Assembly (NCBI RefSeq): GCF_902499555.1
Contig: NZ_CABVMM010000004.1
Location: forward strand, 268,988-332,987
Reading direction: 5' to 3'
Source: Mesonia oceanica
GTDB taxonomy: Bacteria > Bacteroidota > Bacteroidia > Flavobacteriales > Flavobacteriaceae
DNA length: 64,000 bases
Shown: positions 34,979 through 42,382 of the stretch, in pieces
Position numbering within the stretch: position 1 is the stretch's first letter
Layout: each line of letters opens with the position of its first letter
Made by a program: the position numbers and the translations under genes
Notes under the pieces: model-generated
Told to the model about the DNA's origin: nothing
Database searches by the model: none
Seen by the model: the letters and a program-made list of their open reading frames with translations, nothing else

Positions 34979-35689
34979 TTATAAATATATACCGGGAAAC
35001 ATACTACTTGGTATTAAATGTCGTAAAGGTAATTTTACAGTTGCTTCTTCATTAAATGCAAGAGATGTGAAATGAGTAATATCGCAAAATGGTCGATTAA
35101 TTGTGGGTGTATCGATACTTAAATGAAAGCCAAAAGGTGTATAACTGATTTCTCCAAAAGTTCTTGCGTATCCATCCATATTAGACCACGATAATGCATT
35201 CCTTAAACTAATTGTACTCGTCATATACATCAATAATCGAATATTTGAGGGTAATTGATTACTTTCTTTGTCTAAAATAAAATCTCTTAATCCTTGTCTA
35301 TCAATCAGATAACTACTTGTTTCCAAGGCTATGAACATCGTTAAGATTTGCTTGAGAACATTTAACGGCTTAATCTCATATTCAGCACAGATAAAGTGGT
35401 TTGCATAAACTCGATGTGTTAATACATAAGCGCCTTGTTTTGCAAATTCTATATAATCATTTGCATACCAACTACCTGTATTGTTATTGCAGGATTTGCA
35501 TAAGTGATAGCCACCTGCTCCTTTATTACTACGTTTACGACCACCGTATCGATAACTTGACTTATCAAGAAGATTTTCTTTGTCTTGAAAGTAAACTGGT
35601 TTTGAGTTGAATGCACCTTCAGGTGGAATATGCTCAAAGGTTAATTTGCTTTGTTTACCACAAAGCTTACATATACCATATTTTTTCAC
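34979..35689 (-). CDS. HNH-like zinc-binding protein, putative nuclease
   Basis: The 236-residue protein begins with a zinc-finger-like CKLC pair (C7 and C10) and FEHIPP (H20), then CKSCNNNTGSWYANDY (C64 and C67 with asparagines). This spacing matches diverged HNH endonuclease domains with two CxxC pairs and a histidine between them. The remaining 150 residues have no motif I recognise. Its ATG overlaps the stop of the HEPN-like gene by 4 nt, so the two products are probably made together. Nuclease activity is inferred. Confidence 0.72.
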   Translation of the reverse strand: MKKYGICKLCGKQSKLTFEHIPPEGAFNSKPVYFQDKENLLDKSSYRYGGRKRSNKGAGGYHLCKSCNNNTGSWYANDYIEFAKQGAYVLTHRVYANHFICAEYEIKPLNVLKQILTMFIALETSSYLIDRQGLRDFILDKESNQLPSNIRLLMYMTSTISLRNALSWSNMDGYARTFGEISYTPFGFHLSIDTPTINRPFCDITHFTSLAFNEEATVKLPLRHLIPSSMFPGIYL

Positions 35690-36405
35690 TCTACAGGGTG
35701 TTTGCCAATTTTATAAAGTAATGAAGCGATATTTTTTGAAAGGCTTTGTAAAAAAGCCTTATCTGTAAATTTTAATATGTAATGTTGCGGCTGACTTAAG
35801 TCGGTAAGTTGATTAGTTTTATGGTCAAGTTCAAACCCTTTTTGCTCAAATGCCTTGATTTCCTTAAAATCCCTATGTGTACTCATTAATTCTCCATTGT
35901 GATGAACTAATATATTTCGAGTTTTACGCAAGCGTTGTACATAGCTCCATTCTGGATATAAATCTTTAACAGCTATCCCCATTGAACGTGACATAAATAA
36001 TTTTGCCTTATCCATATCACTACTACCTTTAAGATCACTCATTTTATAGGCCGTGTTTTTCTGACGTGCATAGTTATCACAGCCATATTTCAATTTATAT
36101 TCAAGAAATGAATAAAGTTGAATGACGATTGATTGCCTAAAAAATTGTTTGAAGTGATTGTCAATCTGCCACATATCGTCAATTAAACTCGATGTTAAAT
36201 GATCGTGATATTCTGGTGTGGCATCAATTTGACCTACTTCGATATCCTTTTGCAATTGATGAAATTTATCTTCAAGCGACTTGCCTTGTGTCTCAAATTG
36301 ACGTTCTTGTTCATCTATATAGTCGTCAATTTGCATCATTTCAAAGTCTACCCATTGCGGTAGGAAATAATTCATTAGGTCATTTAATCTTCTCGTTCTT
36401 GACAT
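35686..36405 (-). CDS. HEPN-like protein, RNase candidate
   Basis: The 239-residue, largely helical protein carries RNILVH (R163-N164-x3-H168) in the context YVQRLRKTRNILVHHNGEL. This Rx4-6H motif, with asparagine after arginine, is the catalytic signature of HEPN RNases. The preceding helix (QSIVIQLYSFLEYKLKY) is the expected partner helix. No membrane helix or signal peptide is present. It starts 9 nt after the GIY-YIG gene and overlaps the HNH-like gene by 4 nt. HEPN proteins often serve as toxins in defence systems; that role here is inference. Confidence 0.72.
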   Translation of the reverse strand: MSRTRRLNDLMNYFLPQWVDFEMMQIDDYIDEQERQFETQGKSLEDKFHQLQKDIEVGQIDATPEYHDHLTSSLIDDMWQIDNHFKQFFRQSIVIQLYSFLEYKLKYGCDNYARQKNTAYKMSDLKGSSDMDKAKLFMSRSMGIAVKDLYPEWSYVQRLRKTRNILVHHNGELMSTHRDFKEIKAFEQKGFELDHKTNQLTDLSQPQHYILKFTDKAFLQSLSKNIASLLYKIGKHPVE

Positions 36406-36414
36406 ATAAGGGCA

Positions 36415-37002
36415 TTAATGGGTTTTAAATCTATTGTAGTAAGATAATTTTAGTTGAACCGCAACATATACTTCAAATAGATACAATTCTGTTGAACCTT
36501 TTATGGGAAGCATCGAGACTTGACATTCTTCTCTCAATATCTTTTTAAATGGACCCGAAAATCTATCAAAATCTAATTCTTTCCTTGTGCCAGTATGCTC
36601 AATACCTTCTATTTCATTATGAAACTCTTTTCCCCTTGTGTAACTCAATGAAGATGAAAAATGGTTTGATCCCTTTGTATGTTGATGAATACGCTTGATA
36701 ACACCACGTGAAATCCCTGTATAGAACGGTTCATTGTTTAACCAGAATAGATAAATACCCTTGAAATCTTCGTCGTGCTCTAATTGAGGAATTAAGGGTT
36801 TTAAGGAATTGCGAGAGGTTACTTTTCCAACGCCAGCTTTACCAAAATTATCATATATACTTATCACTCTGGACTTATTTGTGAGCGTGGCTAGCATTAC
36901 GGGAAAGCTTTCCGTTATTTCCTTAAATTCCCGAGTTTCGTCAGGTACAAAATTTGAAGGCCAATGCTTTTTAAGTTTAATAGCTGCCTTTAACTTATCC
37001 AT
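36415..37002 (-). CDS. GIY-YIG nuclease domain protein
   Basis: The 195-residue protein has a C-terminal GIY-YIG domain: GIYLFWLNNEPFYTGIS (G82-I-Y84 and Y94-T-G96), R104 in KRIHQH, and a late glutamate E177 in LFEVYV as the metal ligand. Residues 1-75 form a lysine-rich N-terminal region without recognised motif. Its ATG directly abuts the stop of the third tiny basic protein (TAAATG), so it depends on translation of that peptide. It begins the nuclease trio GIY-YIG, HEPN-like, HNH-like. Confidence 0.85.
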   Translation of the reverse strand: MDKLKAAIKLKKHWPSNFVPDETREFKEITESFPVMLATLTNKSRVISIYDNFGKAGVGKVTSRNSLKPLIPQLEHDEDFKGIYLFWLNNEPFYTGISRGVIKRIHQHTKGSNHFSSSLSYTRGKEFHNEIEGIEHTGTRKELDFDRFSGPFKKILREECQVSMLPIKGSTELYLFEVYVAVQLKLSYYNRFKTH

Positions 37003-37149
37003 TTATTTCTTCTTATTCCTATCAGGATTTAGATTAGTGGGGGGTTTTGGAATGGTTTGCCCAGCATTTGGATTAATCTTTGTGGTGTCCCATCTGGTAT
37101 TTTTTCCAATGTTGGGATTATCTCTTTTTGGATTTTTCTTATCTGGCAT
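37003..37149 (-). CDS. Tiny basic protein 3 of a tandem family
   Basis: This 48-residue protein starts MPDKKNPKRD and carries the motif GQTIPKP (residues 30-36) followed by PTNLNP, ending NKKK. The motif, the start and the lysine tail are shared with two smaller neighbours upstream. It is strongly basic, proline- and asparagine-rich and probably disordered. Its stop codon is immediately followed by the GIY-YIG start. I recognise no family; the sharing of a motif among three tandem copies argues that it is real. Confidence 0.7.
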   Translation of the reverse strand: MPDKKNPKRDNPNIGKNTRWDTTKINPNAGQTIPKPPTNLNPDRNKKK

Positions 37150-37153
37150 AATG

Positions 37154-37271
37154 TTATTTTTTCTTGTTCTTATTTGAAACAGGTTTTAAATTGTTTGAAG
37201 GCTTACGGATGGTGTTGCCTAAATCAATTTTTTGTGTTTTTATTTTGTTATTTCTTCTTGTCTTCTGCCAT
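37154..37271 (-). pseudogene. Tiny basic protein 2, frameshifted copy
   Basis: An ATG at 37271 opens MAEDKKK but stops at 37250-37248. Continuing in the +1 frame gives NNKIKTQKIDLGNTIRKP then SNNLKP and a NKNKKK end, with TAA at 37156-37154. This is the same architecture as copies 1 and 3. Removing one A from AAGAAGAAATAAC restores a 38-residue protein. It starts one base after the stop of copy 1 and ends 4 nt before copy 3. It may be a broken copy, a sequence error, or a product of frameshifting. Confidence 0.6.
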
Positions 37272-37272
37272 T

Positions 37273-37392
37273 TTACTTTTTCTTTTTATCGATATTGTTT
37301 TTTGGACTTAAACTGTTCTTTGGTTTTGGAATAGTGTTACCAAAAGTTTTTTTTAATCTTGTGGTTTCATTCTTCTTTTTATCGTCTGCCAT
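37273..37392 (-). CDS. Tiny basic protein 1 of a tandem family
   Basis: This 39-residue protein starts MADDKKKNETTR, carries GNTIPKP (residues 18-24) followed by KNSLSP (25-30), and ends DKKKK. It shares the G[NQ]TI[PR]KP-x3-LxP core with copies 2 and 3. It lies 20 nt downstream of the three-helix membrane protein and one base before copy 2. It is too small for standard gene finding. No known family is recognised. Confidence 0.7.
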   Translation of the reverse strand: MADDKKKNETTRLKKTFGNTIPKPKNSLSPKNNIDKKKK

Positions 37393-37412
37393 TTTATTTC
37401 TTTTTAAAGTTA

Positions 37413-37997
37413 TTATTTAACTGGGATGTAGGTCGTGGTATCGATTGCCTCTTCTGATTTCGATTGTTCGTGTTGGGTTGTTGCCGATTTTGTGGTTTCG
37501 ATTGTGGTTTTTGATTGTGTTGTTTTGCCATAATGTAGATTTATTGATACGTAGATTATAATTAATAAAAGTCCCATACCTAATAGGAAAATGGATGCTT
37601 TGTTTAAATTGTCAATGCTTCTGTTTCGCTTACCTAATTTTTCTTGGAATATAGAATACGTGATCTTGTAGTCAATTATATTGTCTATTTCGTCAATAGA
37701 GTTATCTGTAGATTTACTGGACTGATAATGGCTTATAAGGTTGATAAATAAAGTAGCAACTAATAGTGCCCAGCCAATGGCTATAATAATTACATAGATG
37801 GCATCAACAGCAGGTACAATTTTATCGTGAAAAGTTAATGTAAGACCTAATGCTCCAGAACTTATGAATGTGATCGCCTTTTCAAAAAGATCATCACTTT
37901 TTGATTTCTGAATATAAAGTGCCTGGCGGTATTCTTCCCAGCCCGCTAATTGTTCTGATGTAAACTCAATTGGTTTATCTTTTTTCCTTTTCCCCAT
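37413..37997 (-). CDS. Three-helix membrane protein of accessory island
   Basis: The 194-residue protein has a basic start (MGKRKKDKP), an amphipathic segment, two adjacent membrane helices (about 41-60 and 66-89), a charged stretch, a third helix (about 133-155), and a Thr/Ser/Lys-rich tail. Small membrane proteins of this size are frequent effectors in defence loci, but no named family is recognised. It begins two bases after the stop of a restriction-modification remnant, so it was once the next gene of that operon. Confidence 0.72.
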   Translation of the reverse strand: MGKRKKDKPIEFTSEQLAGWEEYRQALYIQKSKSDDLFEKAITFISSGALGLTLTFHDKIVPAVDAIYVIIIAIGWALLVATLFINLISHYQSSKSTDNSIDEIDNIIDYKITYSIFQEKLGKRNRSIDNLNKASIFLLGMGLLLIIIYVSINLHYGKTTQSKTTIETTKSATTQHEQSKSEEAIDTTTYIPVK

Positions 37998-37999
37998 CT

Positions 38000-38247
38000 C
38001 TAACTATTTTCAACAATTGCTATTTCATCGTCGGTAAGGCCATACAATTCATAAACCTTTTGGTCGATTTCATTTTCTGTGGCGGCTATTTGATTTTGAA
38101 GATCTTGCGCTTTTTTCTTGTTTTCTTCAAGAGTTCCATCCATTCAAACTCATCTTTTTTGGTGAGTTTTGAGATTTTTGGTTTCACTTTTTTACGACGC
38201 TCACGGTTTTTATTATTAATGGCTTTATTGATTTCTTTGATTTTAGC
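38000..38247 (-). pseudogene. C-terminal remnant of an Eco57I-like restriction-modification enzyme
   Basis: From 38247 one frame reads AKIKEINKAIN ... KLTKKDEFEWMEL, and the adjacent frame continues EENKKKAQDLQNQ ... IDQKVYELYGLTDDEIAIVE and stops at 38000. The joined text matches the C-terminal end of large Eco57I/type IIG-like DNA methyltransferase-restriction proteins, recalled from family knowledge. A single missing T (CTC TT GAA for CTC TTT GAA) explains the frame break. No N-terminal part is present upstream, where an in-frame stop (38250-38248) precedes it. It is a relic of a lost restriction system. Confidence 0.75.
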
Positions 38248-38459
38248 TCATTAGAATAGTTTATGATCTTTTAAAATATAAATTTTTAAAATAAGTAATA
38301 TTTAATGTACTTCCTCAAAATAGCCACAATCCTCATCATAGTTTTTTATTAGTAAAATAAAAGTATTAAAAAACTTAGAAACACGGTATATCTAATATAG
38401 TATGCTTTTTATTTACCTAGTCAACCGAAATCAAAATTAATAAATATCTAATTCAGATT

Positions 38460-38993
38460 ATGATTTCAATTGATGAAAAACTTTTTATTACTGCTGATAT
38501 TAATAGAGTATTAGTCAAATACGCTGAAGTAGTACTTATAAAGCAGTTATTGAATTTGTTTGCTTACAATAAGGGAAAAAAAAATTCCGAATTATTTAAA
38601 GAAGTAAATTATTTTAATGGTGCTGTTCTACCTTTTGAATATGAAGAAATACTAAATAATTTTATTTCTAATTTCATAGATAATTTATCAAATGAGAATT
38701 TAAGTGCTTTACATTATTGGACGTTGAATAGGTTATATTTAAAGTATGATGAAGAAATCACAGATACTACGGAAACTGATTTGGATGTAATAAACTCAAA
38801 ATTTGGTCATGAGTTAGCGTTTAAATTATACGAACCAATGGAAACCAACCTACATGATGATTTAAAAGAGGAATTAAAAAATTTACTTATAAACTTCGCA
38901 TCTGAATTTGACCTTTCTAAGATAGATATAGATTATAAAAAGATTAAACTTATACAAGAGGAAATTATTTTTACGCTAGCTCACCACAAATAA
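38460..38993 (+). CDS. Hypothetical protein at island edge
   Basis: The 177-residue, largely helical and acidic protein has no signal peptide, membrane helix or motif I recognise. It is notably AT-rich in codon use (many AAT, TTA and ATA codons) compared with the neighbouring mnmE, which suggests horizontal origin. It is the only plus-strand gene between the accessory island and mnmE. About 210 nt upstream of it contain no other gene. Confidence 0.65.
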   Translation: MISIDEKLFITADINRVLVKYAEVVLIKQLLNLFAYNKGKKNSELFKEVNYFNGAVLPFEYEEILNNFISNFIDNLSNENLSALHYWTLNRLYLKYDEEITDTTETDLDVINSKFGHELAFKLYEPMETNLHDDLKEELKNLLINFASEFDLSKIDIDYKKIKLIQEEIIFTLAHHK

Positions 38994-39129
38994 CTGCGTA
39001 ATTAAACACGTATAAGAGGGGATAACAAATAGTATATCAAAACAAGAGAAAAAAAGAAAACAGGGAAATGCTTGAAACCAACTGTATTTAAGACTATTAT
39101 TGACTTTTATCTTCTTTTAGTTTCATTAA

Positions 39130-40527
39130 CTATTTACCGATACAAAAATTAGCAAAAATATTTCCTAATAGATCATCGGTAGTAATTTGACCTGTAATTT
39201 CCCCAAAATGATAAAGAGCTTGACGAATATCGATAGCTAACAAGTCTCCTGTTAAGCCTATATTCAAGCCTTCCTGAACTTTATTTATTTCTTCTTGAGC
39301 TTTTAACAAAGCATCATAATGACGGGAATTGGTCACAATGGCATCGTTACTTTTTAAAGCTCCGGTATTTACAAAGCTTAAAATTTTAGCTTGTAGTTCT
39401 TCTATTCCTCTATTTTCTTTGGCTGAAATTAAATTGAGTTCAGCGATTTGCTGCTGAAAATTTTCCTGTTCTTCTAAAGAAAGCACATCGGTTTTATTGG
39501 CTACTATAATTAAAGGTTTTCCAGGAAAACGGTTTTTTATTTTCTCAACTTCCGTTTTTACTTGGGATAAGCTAAGATTTTCATTTTTTATTTTGTTGGA
39601 ATCGAACAAATACATAACCAATTGTGACTGTTCTATTTTTTGGAAAGTTTTTTTAATTCCCAAGCCTTCAATTTCATCGGTCGTTTCTCTAATTCCCGCT
39701 GTATCAATAAATCGAAAACCAATACCTCCAATTGATATTTCATCTTCAATCGTATCGCGTGTAGTTCCGGCAATATCACTTACGATAGCTCTTTCTTCAT
39801 TTAAAAGTGAATTGAGCAAAGTAGATTTCCCTACATTGGGCTCTCCTACAATGGCTACGGGGATTCCGTTTTTAAGTACATTGCCCACTGCAAAAGAATC
39901 GATGAGTTTGCCTAGCACTTTTTGAATCCTGAAAACCAAATCTTGAAACTGCTTTCTATCGGCAAACTCTACATCTTCTTCAGAAAAATCAAGTTCCAGT
40001 TCTATTAATGAAGCAAAATTGAGTAACTCTTCCCGAAGCTTTTGAATTTCTGAAGCAAAACCTCCCCGCATTTGCTGCATTGCCAATTGATGGCTCGCTG
40101 CATTATCACTGGAAATAAGATCGGCTACAGCTTCTGCCTGACTTAAATCCATTTTTCCGTTTAAAAATGCGCGTAAGGTGAATTCTCCTGGTTGTGCAGC
40201 ACGACATCCTTTACGCAGTAATAAATTAATGATTTCTTGTTGAATAAAGGGACTTCCGTGGCATGAAATCTCAACAGTGTTTTCTCCGGTATAGCTTCTC
40301 TTTCCTTTAAACACAGACACTAAACTTTCATCGATAATGCGTTCACCATCCATGATATTTCCCAACTGAAGCGTATGTGATTTTTGATTTTCTAAAGAAA
40401 TCTTATTTTTTGCTTTAAATACTGGTGAAGTAAAAATAATGGCATCTGGTCCGGAAACCCTAATTACGGCAATAGCACCACTTCCCGGCGCTGTTGCAAC
40501 GGCAACTATCGTATCGTTTAATATCAT
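39130..40527 (-). CDS. mnmE: tRNA modification GTPase MnmE
   Basis: The 465-residue GTPase acts with MnmG to place the cmnm5 group on U34 of tRNAs. It has the N-terminal tetrahydrofolate-binding domain (DTIVAVATAPGSGAIAVIRVSG), the helical domain, an inserted G domain with GEPNVGKSTLLNSLL (about 228), DIAGTTRD, DTAGIRET and NKTDV, and the C-terminal CIGK motif. Length is normal. It forms the right-hand core boundary of the accessory island. Confidence 0.98.
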   Translation of the reverse strand: MILNDTIVAVATAPGSGAIAVIRVSGPDAIIFTSPVFKAKNKISLENQKSHTLQLGNIMDGERIIDESLVSVFKGKRSYTGENTVEISCHGSPFIQQEIINLLLRKGCRAAQPGEFTLRAFLNGKMDLSQAEAVADLISSDNAASHQLAMQQMRGGFASEIQKLREELLNFASLIELELDFSEEDVEFADRKQFQDLVFRIQKVLGKLIDSFAVGNVLKNGIPVAIVGEPNVGKSTLLNSLLNEERAIVSDIAGTTRDTIEDEISIGGIGFRFIDTAGIRETTDEIEGLGIKKTFQKIEQSQLVMYLFDSNKIKNENLSLSQVKTEVEKIKNRFPGKPLIIVANKTDVLSLEEQENFQQQIAELNLISAKENRGIEELQAKILSFVNTGALKSNDAIVTNSRHYDALLKAQEEINKVQEGLNIGLTGDLLAIDIRQALYHFGEITGQITTDDLLGNIFANFCIGK

Positions 40528-40531
40528 AGCG

Positions 40532-40539
40532 CAAAGGTA
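40532..40539 (-). promoter_or_regulatory. -7 element of mnmE, apparent leaderless start
   Basis: TACCTTTG on the minus strand matches TAnnTTTG exactly and ends four bases before the mnmE ATG. The transcript would begin at or next to the start codon. Confidence 0.5.
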
Positions 40540-40624
40540 AGAAAGTTATTTTTTGTGGAATTTAAAAATGAGGAATTGTAACAAAAGCCTTTTGCTTGCG
40601 TCATATTTAAAAAAAGAATTATTT

Positions 40625-40978
40625 ATGGAAGTAATTACACAAAAAACGGAAGATAGACAAATGCTAATGATTCTACACTTGAGTCAACTCCTTAATATTG
40701 TCTCTGGATTGGGAGGAATTATCGTTCCTATTATTTTATGGCAATTGAAAAAAAATGAAGTAGAGCATATGGAAGAACATGCGAAAGAAATCATCAATTT
40801 TCAAATAAGTTTTTATATCTATTTTATTTTAGCTGGTCTTTTATGTTTTTTAATTATTGGATTTGTTATTTTACCTATTCTGGGGTTAATTAGTTTAATT
40901 TTCCCAATAATGAACGGAATTAAAGCCAATAATGGCGAAGCGGTAAGTTACCCGTTCACCATCCAATTTATTAAATAA
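40625..40978 (+). CDS. DUF4870 family membrane protein
   Basis: The 117-residue protein has three hydrophobic helices and the DUF4870 pattern: QMLMILHLSQLLNIVSGLGGIIVPIILW, HAKEIINFQISFYIYF, and a final FPIMNGIKANNGEAVSYPF. The ATG at 40625 is chosen because upstream codons give an atypical basic extension while MEVITQKTEDRQ is a natural start. Function is unknown. It is convergent with msrA, only one base apart at the stops. Confidence 0.85.
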   Translation: MEVITQKTEDRQMLMILHLSQLLNIVSGLGGIIVPIILWQLKKNEVEHMEEHAKEIINFQISFYIYFILAGLLCFLIIGFVILPILGLISLIFPIMNGIKANNGEAVSYPFTIQFIK

Positions 40979-41644
40979 TTATTGATATTTTTCTTTTAAT
41001 AATTCCTTCGGAAAATTTTTTCGGAATTTATTAAACCTTGGAATAGAAACATGCTGGATATAACTATTTCCAGGATGTTTCTTTTTATAATCTTGATGGT
41101 ATTCTTCTGCTCTCCAAAACTTCTGAAAAGGCATTACTTCTGCAGCAATTGGTTTTTTGTATTCTTTGCTTAACTCTGAAATCTTGTTTTCTATAATCTG
41201 TTTTTGTTCTGCATTTTGATAAAAAATAATAGATCGGTATTCCCTACCTATATCGGGGCCTTGTCCGTTTTGTTGCGTCACATTTTGGGAGGCAAAATAG
41301 GCATCTACTAAGGTTTTAAAATCAACAACATTTGGATCGTAAATAACCTCAACAGCTTCAGCATGATCAGTTTTTCCATAATTTTCATAAGTTGGATTTT
41401 TTCCTGTTCCTCCTGAATACCCAGAAATTGATTCTTTTACTCCTTTAATACTTTCATAAACGGCTTCTACACACCAAAAACATCCACTGGCAAAATAAGC
41501 CTTCTTATCACCTTCTTTAGTTGCGCTTGCTTCTACAGGTTCTGCGCTTGCCAATTGTTTTTGAGCTTCGGTTTTTTCTTTTTTCGTGTTTCCACAACTA
41601 CAAAAAGTAATGAATACTGCGAGGTAAAAAAGTTTTAATCTCAT
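40979..41644 (-). CDS. msrA: Lipoprotein peptide-methionine (S)-S-oxide reductase
   Basis: The 221-residue MsrA repairs methionine sulfoxide with the catalytic C55 in SGCFWCVEAV and has the family motifs GYSGG, DHAEAVEVIYDP, and EEYHQDY. An N-terminal lipoprotein signal (TFCSC, acyl-cysteine C17) places it in the envelope. No C-terminal resolving cysteine is seen; C58 in the active-site loop may serve. It follows a second lipoprotein gene by 6 nt and is probably cotranscribed with it. Confidence 0.96.
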   Translation of the reverse strand: MRLKLFYLAVFITFCSCGNTKKEKTEAQKQLASAEPVEASATKEGDKKAYFASGCFWCVEAVYESIKGVKESISGYSGGTGKNPTYENYGKTDHAEAVEVIYDPNVVDFKTLVDAYFASQNVTQQNGQGPDIGREYRSIIFYQNAEQKQIIENKISELSKEYKKPIAAEVMPFQKFWRAEEYHQDYKKKHPGNSYIQHVSIPRFNKFRKNFPKELLKEKYQ

Positions 41645-41650
41645 CTTTAT

Positions 41651-42256
41651 TTATTTTCTTTTATATTTTCCTTCTAAATTTTTCTTTCCCAAGAGCGCAT
41701 AATCAATGGCAATCTCTTCATTTTGGGTAAAGCCTTTCCAATCTAATTTAAATGAATCTGGTGAGGTAAAATCGATGGTAGCTAACACAGAATTTTTATC
41801 AAAACCTTCCCAAGGAATATCTTTTTGCCCTTCCATATTGCCGCTACCACTTACAAAATAAATAACAAGATCTGACTCTTCTCCTTCTTTGAACTTTACT
41901 TCAACATGAATATTATCCTGCTTATCTATGCAAATGCTTTGGCTTTGGTCAAGATTTATATTTAAACAATTACAATCGCAGTCTAATCCGGTTTTATCAT
42001 CATCCGCACGCTGATAACTCCCTGAAAAATCCTTCGTAGTTATCGTAGTTGCTTTATTTTTTGCTGAATTTTCATCTACCTCATCTGTTTCTAGTTCGAC
42101 AGCTTCCGCTTCTTCTCTGGGGTTTATTTTAGGGTCTTTTGCTGTTTCATCTACTATTCCCTTTGAGTTTTCTACCTCCAATTTTTTAGAATTCCCTTGT
42201 TCTTTACAGCCTACAAACAAACTTATAAAGAGCACAAAAGTTATATATTTTTTCAT
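41651..42256 (-). CDS. Cysteine-containing lipoprotein, function unknown
   Basis: The 201-residue protein starts with a lipoprotein signal (LFVGC, C17), followed by a long acidic, low-complexity linker (about 20-85). A folded domain then carries a tight cysteine cluster DCDCNCLNI and a later SICID. The cluster could bind metal or form disulfides. No family is recognised. It is the first gene of a pair with the envelope MsrA, suggesting a role in oxidative repair. Confidence 0.75.
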   Translation of the reverse strand: MKKYITFVLFISLFVGCKEQGNSKKLEVENSKGIVDETAKDPKINPREEAEAVELETDEVDENSAKNKATTITTKDFSGSYQRADDDKTGLDCDCNCLNINLDQSQSICIDKQDNIHVEVKFKEGEESDLVIYFVSGSGNMEGQKDIPWEGFDKNSVLATIDFTSPDSFKLDWKGFTQNEEIAIDYALLGKKNLEGKYKRK

Positions 42257-42320
42257 GATTTTAATTTTTGTAATCCAAATTACAAGTTCAGGCTTTATTT
42301 TTCTCTCAAATAAATGTTAA

Positions 42321-42353
42321 TAAAAAAAGCCTTTTTCATATCGAAAAAGGCTT
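42321..42353 (-). terminator. Terminator of the nif3-CdsZ-like operon
   Basis: The stem AGCCTTTTTC / GAAAAAGGCT with loop ATAT is followed on the minus strand by a run of seven T. It lies 30 nt downstream of the coiled-coil protein gene. Confidence 0.88.
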
Positions 42354-42382
42354 CTATTGAATTCAATAAATGATTATTACAA

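Noticed and set aside
36809..37420. Plus-strand frames rich in Phe/Leu across the micro-protein region
   Set aside because: They are antisense to the lysine-rich micro-proteins (AAA/AAG codons read backward as TTT/CTT), which explains their hydrophobic appearance.
30583..38247. Possibility that all three single-base frame changes (30909 run, 37248-37260, restriction remnant) are assembly errors
   Set aside because: Not excluded: each involves an A or T run, but nearby genes of similar composition are intact. It is kept as a caveat rather than a finding.
37970..38254. 94-codon plus-strand frame upstream of the island
   Set aside because: It is antisense to the restriction-enzyme remnant, whose recognisable protein text is on the minus strand.
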